A stretch of 6,826 nt of DNA, from positions 1 through 6,826 of the forward strand of contig JAHELQ010000293.1 of NCBI GenBank assembly GCA_024644125.1. The letters are read 5' to 3'. A program made the position numbers and the translations under genes. Below, piece by piece: positions 1 to 5,439 of the stretch (the first letter of the stretch is position 1; every line of letters starts with the position of its first letter). The DNA is from Candidatus Aminicenantota bacterium (lineage in GTDB: Bacteria > Acidobacteriota > Aminicenantia > UBA2199). The notes under the pieces were generated by a model, which made no database searches, was not told the DNA's origin, and saw only the letters and a list, made by a program, of their open reading frames with translations.

Positions 1-1181
1 CCTTTACGGGAGGCGTACAACGCAGCCTCGTTCACCATATTGGCGATATCCGCTCCGGTGAATCCCGGGGTCGAACGGGCCAATACTTTCAAGTTTACAT
101 TTCTCGATGTTGGAATATTTCTGAGATGAACCTTCAGAATCTCCTCCCTCCCTTTCACGTCGGGAGTGGAGACGACGATTCTTCGGTCGAAACGGCCGGG
201 ACGTAAGAGAGCGGAATCCAGAATATCCGGCCGGTTGGTGGCGGCGATAATGATGACCCCTTCGTTGGCGTCAAAACCATCCATCTCCACCAATAACTGG
301 TTCAACGTCTGTTCCCGCTCGTCGTGCCCGCCGCCGAGGCCCGCGCCCCGCTGACGGCCGACAGCATCGATTTCATCGATAAAGATCAAACATGGCGCAT
401 GCTTCTTGCCCTCTTCAAACAAATCGCGAACCCTCGATGCGCCGACACCCACAAACAATTCCACAAAATCCGAACCGGAAATCGAAAAGAACGGCACATT
501 GGCTTCGCCGGCGATAGCTTTGGCCAACAAAGTTTTACCTGTCCCCGGAGGGCCTATCAAAAGTACGCCTTTGGGAATCTTGCCTCCCAGGCGCTGGAAT
601 TTCTTCGGCTCTTTCAAAAAATCGATGATCTCCCGGAGCTCGTGCTTCGGTTCCTCCACGCCGGCGACATCTTTGAATGACACCTTATTCTTCTCCCCGG
701 CAAACATCCGGGCCTTGCTCTTGCCGAACGTAAACGCCTTACCCCCGGCTTGTTGACGCATAATGGCTATCCAGAACACGATCAAAATCAGGAATGGAGC
801 GCTGGACAATAAAATCGACAGCCATTCGTTTTTATTTAATTTTTCAACTTTTATCTTGACTTCATTTTTTCTCAAAATCGAAATAAATTCGGGATATTGA
901 GCAGGAATAGCCGTCTCGTATTTGACTTTTTCGGGAGCGTTGGCTTCATTTTCGGCGCCGTTGCCTTTGAAATCTCCCGTCACTACATTCCCACTTATAA
1001 AAGCGGACTCGATCTTCCCCAGCTCTACATTCTTCATGAAATCTGAAAACTCGAGCGTCTCGATTTCAGCGCCGCGAACATCGTTGAGCATATTCCACAG
1101 GAGGATTATCACAATAAACGAAGCGATCCAGAATAAGAAACCCTTCGGCCTGCGTTGATTGATATTTTTTATATTTTTCAT
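1..1181 (-). CDS. ftsH: ATP-dependent zinc metalloprotease FtsH, N-terminal part (3' end outside window)
   Basis: Membrane-anchored AAA+ protease that extracts and degrades misfolded membrane proteins and some short-lived cytosolic regulators. The visible 393 codons hold, in order: a short cytosolic N-terminus, transmembrane segment 1 (about residues 14-31), an extracytoplasmic domain, transmembrane segment 2 (about 122-142), and most of the AAA+ module. Walker A GPPGTGKT is at 210-217, Walker B IFIDEID with D269/E270, and the second region of homology carries RPGRFDRR at 327-334 with the arginine fingers. The reading stops in the helical lid (FTGADIANMVNEAAL), before the HEXXH zinc site, so the peptidase domain lies outside the window. 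The ATG at 1179-1181 is chosen because GAGGAAG sits just upstream and the protein starts with a short basic stretch before the first membrane helix. The frame is intact throughout. It has its own promoter and is probably not part of the glycan operon. Identification is near certain. Confidence 0.97.
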   Translation of the reverse strand, partial: MKNIKNINQRRPKGFLFWIASFIVIILLWNMLNDVRGAEIETLEFSDFMKNVELGKIESAFISGNVVTGDFKGNGAENEANAPEKVKYETAIPAQYPEFISILRKNEVKIKVEKLNKNEWLSILLSSAPFLILIVFWIAIMRQQAGGKAFTFGKSKARMFAGEKNKVSFKDVAGVEEPKHELREIIDFLKEPKKFQRLGGKIPKGVLLIGPPGTGKTLLAKAIAGEANVPFFSISGSDFVELFVGVGASRVRDLFEEGKKHAPCLIFIDEIDAVGRQRGAGLGGGHDEREQTLNQLLVEMDGFDANEGVIIIAATNRPDILDSALLRPGRFDRRIVVSTPDVKGREEILKVHLRNIPTSRNVNLKVLARSTPGFTGADIANMVNEAALYASRK

Positions 1182-1184
1182 CAG

Positions 1185-1191
1185 CTTCCTC
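1185..1191 (-). promoter_or_regulatory. Ribosome binding site of ftsH
   Basis: On the minus strand GAGGAAG ends three bases before the ATG at 1179-1181, with its GAGG core six bases upstream. It supports that start codon over any later internal methionine. Confidence 0.7.
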
Positions 1192-1204
1192 GTCCTTAGA
1201 TATC

Positions 1205-1243
1205 AAAGCACGTAACAATTATATCACAAGAACTGCGTGCTTT
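1205..1243. repeat. Inverted repeat bracketing the ftsH promoter -10
   Basis: AAAGCACG at 1205-1212 is the exact reverse complement of CGTGCTTT at 1236-1243, with 23 bases between. One arm overlaps the -35 box and the other falls on the predicted transcript start, with the -10 box between them. This placement suits a repressor operator. The arms are not the CIRCE sequence bound by HrcA. A chance 8-base dyad cannot be excluded. Confidence 0.45.
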
Positions 1244-1246
1244 CAA
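1218..1246 (-). promoter_or_regulatory. Predicted sigma70-type promoter for ftsH
   Basis: On the minus strand TTGAAA (1241-1246) and a perfect TATAAT (1218-1223) are separated by exactly 17 bases. This predicts a transcript start near 1211 and a leader of about 30 nt carrying the ftsH SD. The promoter fills most of the 87-base gap after the upstream sugar-transferase gene, so ftsH can be transcribed independently. It is read from consensus match alone, but the match is strong (11 of 12 positions). Confidence 0.75.
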
Positions 1247-1268
1247 CGCGAATGGCTGGTCAAAGCCG

Positions 1269-2690
1269 TTATCTGGAGAGTTTTTTCCCGGAGGACACGG
1301 TTCCACGGTCAATGAACTGGAATTTTAAAATTGTACGCCAGAGAATCTCGATATCCAGTCGGAACGTCCAATTCTGAATGTAATAAATATCGAATTCAAT
1401 TCTCTTGGCCAGCGGAGTGTTACCTCTGAGCCCATGTACCTGCGCCCAGCCGGTCATTCCGGTTTTCACTCGGTGGCGAAGCATGTATCTTGGAATATTG
1501 TTTTTGAACTCCTCCACAAATTCCGGCCTCTCGGGTCTGGGGCCCACCAGACTCATATCCCCTTTCAGGACATTAAACAATTGGGGGATCTCGTCGATCG
1601 ACAATTTCCGTAAAATTTTCCCCAGCGCCGTCACCCGGTCGTCGTCCGGCGGAGACCAGATAGCGCCGGTCTTCACTTCAGCGTCGGGCACCATGGTGCG
1701 GAACTTGATCATTTTGAAATGCCGGCCGTCCAATCCCACCCGTACTTGCGAATAGAACAGAGGCCCTCTGGAATCGAGTTTGATAATAATGGCCAGGATC
1801 GATAAAAACGGCGACAACACCAATAAGCCAAGCAGGCTGACCAAAATATCGACCGACCGTTTGAGGGCCAACGGCCACCCCTGGAGCGGGATGTCGCCCA
1901 GATTGATGGTGGGGATACCCTCGATATGCTCCATCCCCGCCTTCAGCGACGCGATCTGCAAAATATCCGGCACCAACCGGATATCCAGCAGTAAATTATT
2001 GCCCAATTCGATCAATTTCATGATAGTGCCGTATTCCTTCAAAGATAGGGCGATAAAAAGATCTGTGATCCCATGCGCGCGCGCAATTTTCTCAAGATCT
2101 CCAAAACCGCCCAGCACACCGTCATCATTCTCTTCGCCCAGGAAGCCCGTAATCTCGATGCCGAAATGCGAATAATTCTTCAATTTCTCCGCCACCGCCA
2201 AAGCCAGAGGCCCGGTTCCGGCGATCAACACCCGCGAAATTCCGTTCCGTCTCATAAAAATATTCTTGAAAAAACGGAAAACAAGCAACCGCAACCCGAA
2301 CAGCGAGACGATCGAGATAAAGATATACGACAACATATACACGTGGGAAATCTCAAAATTGATAAATTTGTAGCTCTTCAGATAACTGAAAAACAGGATC
2401 ACGACAAACGATGAGACCGTGCTATTGAGAAGTACCAGGAGCAAATCATCCAGGCGGTTGCGCCGCAAGCGGATCTTGTAATAACCCTGGTTTGAAAAAT
2501 AGAAAGTTTGCACCATCATCAGGAACGGCAATACGATCAAGTATTGGCTGAGTCGCGGTATTCCTTTGGGCACTCCGATTAACGACGAATGAAACCTGAA
2601 CCAAAATGTGAAGAAGAATGCGATAACTATGGCCGCCAGGTCGCTGATAACATAAAAATGAGCTAGTTTTTTCCGACTTTTCTTGATCAT
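1269..2690 (-). CDS. Polyisoprenyl-phosphate hexose-1-phosphate transferase (WcaJ/exopolysaccharide-initiating type)
   Basis: Initiates polymer synthesis by moving a sugar-1-phosphate from a nucleotide sugar to undecaprenyl phosphate at the inner face of the membrane. The 473 residues show four N-terminal transmembrane segments (about 12-31, 50-68, 82-104, 116-138) and a soluble nucleotide-binding-like (CoA_binding_3) domain with GTGPLALA near 158-165. A membrane-embedding hydrophobic segment follows KRSVDI (278-303), then the bacterial sugar transferase domain. Its signatures are RGPLFYSQ (308-315), KFRTM (329-333), SIDEIPQLFNVLKGDMSLVGPRPERPEF (364-391, with the D366-E367 pair expected to be catalytic) and MTGWAQV (412-418). 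Length and order match full-length WcaJ/WbaP-type enzymes, with the WcaJ-like five-segment topology. The start codon overlaps the stop of the upstream glycosyltransferase (ATGA, 2687-2690) and there is only a weak SD, so translation is probably coupled. The sugar (glucose, galactose or other) cannot be read from sequence. Confidence 0.95.
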   Translation of the reverse strand: MIKKSRKKLAHFYVISDLAAIVIAFFFTFWFRFHSSLIGVPKGIPRLSQYLIVLPFLMMVQTFYFSNQGYYKIRLRRNRLDDLLLVLLNSTVSSFVVILFFSYLKSYKFINFEISHVYMLSYIFISIVSLFGLRLLVFRFFKNIFMRRNGISRVLIAGTGPLALAVAEKLKNYSHFGIEITGFLGEENDDGVLGGFGDLEKIARAHGITDLFIALSLKEYGTIMKLIELGNNLLLDIRLVPDILQIASLKAGMEHIEGIPTINLGDIPLQGWPLALKRSVDILVSLLGLLVLSPFLSILAIIIKLDSRGPLFYSQVRVGLDGRHFKMIKFRTMVPDAEVKTGAIWSPPDDDRVTALGKILRKLSIDEIPQLFNVLKGDMSLVGPRPERPEFVEEFKNNIPRYMLRHRVKTGMTGWAQVHGLRGNTPLAKRIEFDIYYIQNWTFRLDIEILWRTILKFQFIDRGTVSSGKKLSR

Positions 2691-3772
2691 ATCCGTTTAT
2701 TGATGAATTCCCCAATTTTAATCTTGAAATTTTCCTCTGAGAACCTGAGACTGCTCTCACGAATGGCTTGCGCGTCGAACAAAGCTTCGCGGAACCGCTC
2801 CACAGCACCGGTAACTCCCGGAACCGAGTTGTCAGCGAACAATATCCCGGTCTCGCCGTCGGAAACGATATCCAGTACTCCGCCTTTGGCCGGCGCAATG
2901 ACCGGAACGCCGCACGCCTGGGCCTCGCCGAACGCGATCCCAAAATCTTCCACCCCTGCGTACACGAACGCCGCCGCGTGTTGGTACAACTCTTTCAATT
3001 CCTCGGCCGAAACGTTCTTCCGGAAAACAATCTTATCTCCCGCCATCTTCCGCAGCCGCCCCTCCTCCGGCCCTTTGCCCACCAACACAAGCGGCAGGTC
3101 CAACCGATTGAACGCCGCCACCAACATATGGTTGTTTTTATACGGGACAAACGCCGACACCGATAGATAATACTCCTTGCGGGGGCTCACCGCCGGCCGG
3201 AAGAATTCAACGTCTACAGGCGGATGGATCACTGCGGCGTCGCGGCGGTAGTATTTGGCAATCCGTTGTTGGACAAAACGGGAATTGGCGATAAAATAAT
3301 CCACCCGGGCTGACGATACCGTGTCCCAGAGCCGGAGCTTCTCCGCTTGCCGCCGGATCACGCGCCGTTTGATGCCCTTCGCGTTGCCGAAGTATTGGTC
3401 GTATTGGTCCCAGATGTAGCGCATCGGCGAATGGATATAAGAAAAATGGGGCGCCCCCGGAGGAGGTATCACTCCTTTGGCCACACAATGTGAACTGCTG
3501 ATGACCAGGTCGTAATCCCAGAGACGGAACGATTCCGCGGCAGAGGGTAAAAACGGGAGGAAGTAGCGGTAGTGCTTGCGCACAAACGAATAGTCGTTCA
3601 GATGAGAGGGATAGATCTTGTGCTTCTTGATCTTTTCCGAAATCTTTCCCTCTTCCAGAAACAGGGTGAAAATATCCGCCTGCGGGAACAGATCGAGGAA
3701 TTGTTCCAGAACCTTCTCGCCGCCGCGCATTCCGTTTAGCCAGTCGTGGACGATCGCTACTTTTTGTTTCAT
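2687..3772 (-). CDS. Family 4 glycosyltransferase (GT-B fold, group 1)
   Basis: Cytosolic retaining glycosyltransferase expected to add a sugar from a nucleotide sugar to the lipid-linked intermediate made by the neighbouring transferase. From the chosen start (361 residues) it opens with KVAIVHDWLNGMRGGEKVLE (4-23), the glycine-rich N-terminal acceptor-side motif of GT4 enzymes. IHSPMRYIWDQY is near 113-124 and HPPVD at 183-187 marks the interdomain region. SAFVPYKN with K212, and VGKGPE (231-236), follow in the donor domain. The E-x7-E motif is E275/E283 within EDFGIAFGE. The C-terminal ACGVPVIAPAKGGVLDIV is typical of the family. An upstream in-frame ATG at 3814 would add 14 residues, but these (LLSWPSHCKMWAN) do not look like family sequence, and the MKQKVAIVHDW start at 3772 fits the fold's first strand. 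It overlaps the next gene by four bases. Mannosyltransferases of O-antigen and exopolysaccharide loci share this layout, but the donor is not determined here. Confidence 0.93.
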   Translation of the reverse strand: MKQKVAIVHDWLNGMRGGEKVLEQFLDLFPQADIFTLFLEEGKISEKIKKHKIYPSHLNDYSFVRKHYRYFLPFLPSAAESFRLWDYDLVISSSHCVAKGVIPPPGAPHFSYIHSPMRYIWDQYDQYFGNAKGIKRRVIRRQAEKLRLWDTVSSARVDYFIANSRFVQQRIAKYYRRDAAVIHPPVDVEFFRPAVSPRKEYYLSVSAFVPYKNNHMLVAAFNRLDLPLVLVGKGPEEGRLRKMAGDKIVFRKNVSAEELKELYQHAAAFVYAGVEDFGIAFGEAQACGVPVIAPAKGGVLDIVSDGETGILFADNSVPGVTGAVERFREALFDAQAIRESSLRFSEENFKIKIGEFINKRI

Positions 3773-3782
3773 ATTAGCCCAC

Positions 3783-3811
3783 ATTTTACAATGACTCGGC
3801 CAAGAAAGCAA
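3783..3811 (-). promoter_or_regulatory. Possible promoter for the glycosyltransferase/sugar-transferase pair
   Basis: On the minus strand TTGCTT (3806-3811) and TAAAAT (3783-3788) are separated by 17 bases. The -10 matches 5 of 6 positions and the -35 only 3 of 6. The predicted start near 3776 would leave a leader of about 4 nt before the ATG at 3772, and there is no good SD in this stretch. Alternatively, both genes are read through from the VWFA gene 69 bases upstream. Confidence 0.3.
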
Positions 3812-3841
3812 CATAAACGGCGGCGGCGAAACCGGTTCGAA

Positions 3842-5035
3842 TTATTTTGCCAGATAACCGCTCTGAAAATGCTTCTTTAATTTCCGATCTTTCACATCGA
3901 TCTCAATGATACGGAACTTGCCGTCCGCTTGCGGGGCAGGCGAATAAAAATCCACCAGATAATAATCGTTGCAAAAACCGGCGATCAACTTGAGCCCAGC
4001 CTCCGGCTTCGAGGTTGTCTCGACGATACCACCGGTAAGACCGGCTATTTTCGAGAACATATTGTAGATATCCTGCGAATTGTCCTTCATGACGAACCTG
4101 CGGTCGCGGTTTTCGGCCCTGGTCAAATAAACGAAATGCGCGGAAATCCCGGAGTTGATCAACGCCTGGCTTACCGCCTGGCAATCGATGGTTTCCTTGT
4201 TTTCATCCGATTCAAACACATCCATAGCGTCGAATTTCAAATCCTTGTTTTTCTGCAAGTTGCTCATAGTGCTGCGAACCGGAATCGGGCGCAATTCCTG
4301 ATGGGAGAGAATAATTAGATGAGTCTGGCCCGGTTGCGTCTTGAAAATATCGGCGAACTTCAACAAGAGTGTGTCGTTAACCTTCCTTCCCTGCCTCATA
4401 TTCTCCAGCATCTGCCGGTATTGAATCAGCAACGACTTCACATCGACGCCACTGGTGCCGCCCATGGACATCCCGTTACCGTCGGTCCCCATCTTGATCT
4501 CCGACACCGTCTGCTTCATTTGCTCCACCACATTCAAGTAATTGGACGCGCCCACCGGCACATCCCGCTTCAGCACGGTTTTTGCGGCTTCGATCAATTC
4601 TTCGGTGGTTTTCGCCTGCAACGTCTGCTGGGAAAACGTATAGGGTTTGAGAGGCGTCAACAATATCAATTGGTCGCCTTTCTTCAAAACTTTGTCAAAG
4701 AAGAAGGCAACGCTATCCGCGATTTTGGAATTATACTCGACAATATTGTAAATCAGAATAAAATTCCGATTCATCGCCGGCTCCATCCCCGGAGCCCCGT
4801 CGGCTTTTTCCACTTTATTATTTTTCACCAGCCGCAACGACGCCACCTCGGCATCCGCGCCATCTTCCTTGATGAGAATACTTTCTTTAGCCAGATCCCC
4901 GGCAAATTCCCCCGCCGAGTCATACGCACGCAGCGCAACCGAAACAACCTTCTTTTCCTGCGCAAACGCGGAACCGGCGAACACAATCGCCACGACAAAA
5001 ATAAAAACAAAACTCCATTTCAACCAACTCTTCAT
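3842..5035 (-). CDS. Secreted VWFA-related protein with degenerate metal site
   Basis: 397-residue exported protein of unknown role. An N-terminal signal peptide is clear: basic MKSWLK, a hydrophobic core to about residue 20, and an SAFA cleavage site before Q26. The mature start (VVSVALRAYDSAGEFAGDLAKE, then IKEDG) matches the beta-rich opening of VWFA-related proteins, in which a protein first declares 'V.V.D..G......L...D..I.EDG'. A VWA-like strand follows (NFILIYNIVEYN, 91-102), where the metal-binding DxSxS is expected but absent. There is a Gly/Met-rich linker at about 182-197, a second strand LIILSH (240-245), and a C-terminal YYLVDFYSP...GKFRIIEIDVK...QSGYLAK that resembles the family's closing segment. 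The ATG at 5033-5035 has a perfect GGAGGT five bases upstream. Such genes are abundant in Acidobacteria and relatives. Family placement is from pattern recognition. A link to the downstream glycan genes is only positional. Confidence 0.8.
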   Translation of the reverse strand: MKSWLKWSFVFIFVVAIVFAGSAFAQEKKVVSVALRAYDSAGEFAGDLAKESILIKEDGADAEVASLRLVKNNKVEKADGAPGMEPAMNRNFILIYNIVEYNSKIADSVAFFFDKVLKKGDQLILLTPLKPYTFSQQTLQAKTTEELIEAAKTVLKRDVPVGASNYLNVVEQMKQTVSEIKMGTDGNGMSMGGTSGVDVKSLLIQYRQMLENMRQGRKVNDTLLLKFADIFKTQPGQTHLIILSHQELRPIPVRSTMSNLQKNKDLKFDAMDVFESDENKETIDCQAVSQALINSGISAHFVYLTRAENRDRRFVMKDNSQDIYNMFSKIAGLTGGIVETTSKPEAGLKLIAGFCNDYYLVDFYSPAPQADGKFRIIEIDVKDRKLKKHFQSGYLAK

Positions 5036-5040
5036 CCATT

Positions 5041-5046
5041 ACCTCC
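5041..5046 (-). promoter_or_regulatory. Ribosome binding site of the VWFA-related gene
   Basis: GGAGGT on the minus strand, six bases before the ATG at 5033-5035. An overlapping ATG at 5037-5039 is out of frame and too close to the SD. This is the strongest SD in the window. Confidence 0.8.
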
Positions 5047-5059
5047 AGAAACACTTATA

Positions 5060-5080
5060 CGGCCCTCCACTCCCGGGCCG
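5060..5080 (-). promoter_or_regulatory. GC-rich hairpin in the leader of the VWFA-related gene
   Basis: CGGCCC (5060-5065) and GGGCCG (5075-5080) are exact complements around a 9-base loop. The hairpin lies between the predicted -10 box and the SD, so it would form at the very 5' end of the mRNA. No U-tract follows on either strand, so it is not a standard terminator. An mRNA-stabilising stem or a protein-binding site are possible. Confidence 0.5.
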
Positions 5081-5089
5081 GATTCTCCA

Positions 5090-5118
5090 ATTATACCACC
5101 CCGCCAATTAATTTTCAC
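5090..5118 (-). promoter_or_regulatory. Predicted promoter for the VWFA-related gene
   Basis: A perfect TATAAT (5090-5095, minus strand) lies 17 bases downstream of GTGAAA (5113-5118), which matches the -35 consensus at 4 of 6 positions. The predicted start is near 5083, giving a leader of about 48 nt with the GC-rich hairpin and a strong SD. It may serve the VWFA gene and the two glycan genes beyond it. Confidence 0.6.
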
Positions 5119-5134
5119 CCCACTTACGCCCAAA

Positions 5135-5157
5135 GATTATCCGCTTCATCGATAATC
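5135..5157. repeat. Inverted repeat (hairpin), AT-rich arms
   Basis: GATTATC (5135-5141) and GATAATC (5151-5157) are exact complements around a 9-base loop. It lies upstream of the VWFA promoter. No run of T follows on either strand, so terminator activity is not supported. It may be part of the repeat-rich tract or an operator. Confidence 0.45.
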
Positions 5158-5182
5158 GCTTCTCAAGAAAATTCCCAAATCG

Positions 5183-5211
5183 GAATCATCGCTGCGCGAA
5201 GCGAAAGATTC
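5183..5211. repeat. Imperfect hairpin, REP-like
   Basis: Two nested stems: GAATC/GATTC (5183-5187 with 5207-5211) and TCGCT/AGCGA (5189-5193 with 5200-5204), around loop GCGCGA, with a small asymmetric internal bulge. It carries AATCATCGC (5184-5192), the same nine bases found in both downstream direct-repeat copies at 5246-5254 and 5318-5326. It therefore looks like a diverged third unit of the same element. Confidence 0.45.
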
Positions 5212-5224
5212 TCGTCTCCCTGAG

Positions 5225-5360
5225 AACGAATTCCCCTTCGCAAACAATCATCGCGAAACGCTTTTCGGGGGACAGGTACGTAAATTTTCCTCTCGAAACG
5301 AATTTTGCTTCGCAAACAATCATCGCGAGAACTTTTCGGAACTTTTCGGGGACAGGCGCG
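5225..5360. repeat. Two-copy direct repeat, 72-base period, REP-like with GGGGACAGG ends
   Basis: Copy 1 spans 5225-5280 and copy 2 spans 5297-5360. They align without gaps over 32 bases (5225-5256 against 5297-5328) with three adjacent mismatches, including a perfect 21-base block (5236-5256 and 5308-5328). Each copy has a small stem, TTCGC/GCGAA at 5237-5241 with 5253-5257. In copy 2 the last pair becomes a T-G pair. Each copy ends in CTTTTC or ACTTTTC followed by GGGGACAGG and then TACG or CGCG. Copy 2 also contains a tandem 10-base duplication (5330-5339 and 5340-5349). GGGGACAGG-type motifs recur in dispersed palindromic elements moved by REP-associated tyrosine transposases. That link is recalled, not shown here, and no transposase is in the window. 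Confidence 0.6.
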
Positions 5361-5439
5361 AAAAAAGAGGAGAGTGAAACTGAAAATCGACAGGGGAAAA
5401 AAGAAGATGTTGATCAGAGATAGGCCGATTCGTTTTACA

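Larger units (their letters stand above)
5036..5439. other. Intergenic region without a convincing gene
   Basis: About 400 bases between the radical SAM gene and the VWFA gene. From right to left it holds: a pyrimidine-rich (minus strand) stretch after the radical SAM stop with no clear hairpin, the two-copy direct repeat, the REP-like hairpin, the AT-rich hairpin, and the promoter, leader hairpin and SD of the VWFA gene. A 45-codon minus-strand frame (5186-5323) exists inside the repeats. It has no SD and is discussed under findings. Confidence 0.6.

Noticed and set aside
324..756. Overlapping 116-118-codon plus-strand frames
   Set aside because: They are shadows of the ftsH AAA+ domain, whose Walker motifs are encoded on the minus strand here.
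1182..1268. Terminator after the sugar-transferase gene or CIRCE element before ftsH
   Set aside because: Only a 4-bp GGCT/AGCC stem (1254-1267) without a T-run is present, and the 8-base dyad does not match the CIRCE arms TTAGCACTC/GAGTGCTAA.
2446..2943. 165-codon minus-strand frame spanning the GT4/sugar-transferase junction
   Set aside because: It is out of frame with both genes, is rich in Arg and Pro, and crosses the overlap where both family motifs are intact in their own frames.
3773..3814. Upstream ATG (3814) as the start of the glycosyltransferase
   Set aside because: The 14 extra residues do not resemble the family N-terminus, there is no SD, and the 3772 start places the first beta strand at the usual position. 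It is not fully excluded.
4319..5155. 278-codon open frame on the plus strand
   Set aside because: It lies antisense to the VWFA-related gene and runs through its promoter. Its composition is His/Arg/Leu-rich with no recognisable domain, whereas the minus-strand frame has a signal peptide, SD and family motifs.
5225..5360. CRISPR array
   Set aside because: There are only two units, the repeats are diverged and asymmetric with a 10-base internal duplication, and the interval between the 21-base blocks contains repeat-related sequence rather than a unique spacer.
5361..5439. Intrinsic terminator after the radical SAM gene
   Set aside because: The minus strand has a T/C-rich run at about 5393-5407 but no stable stem directly before it.
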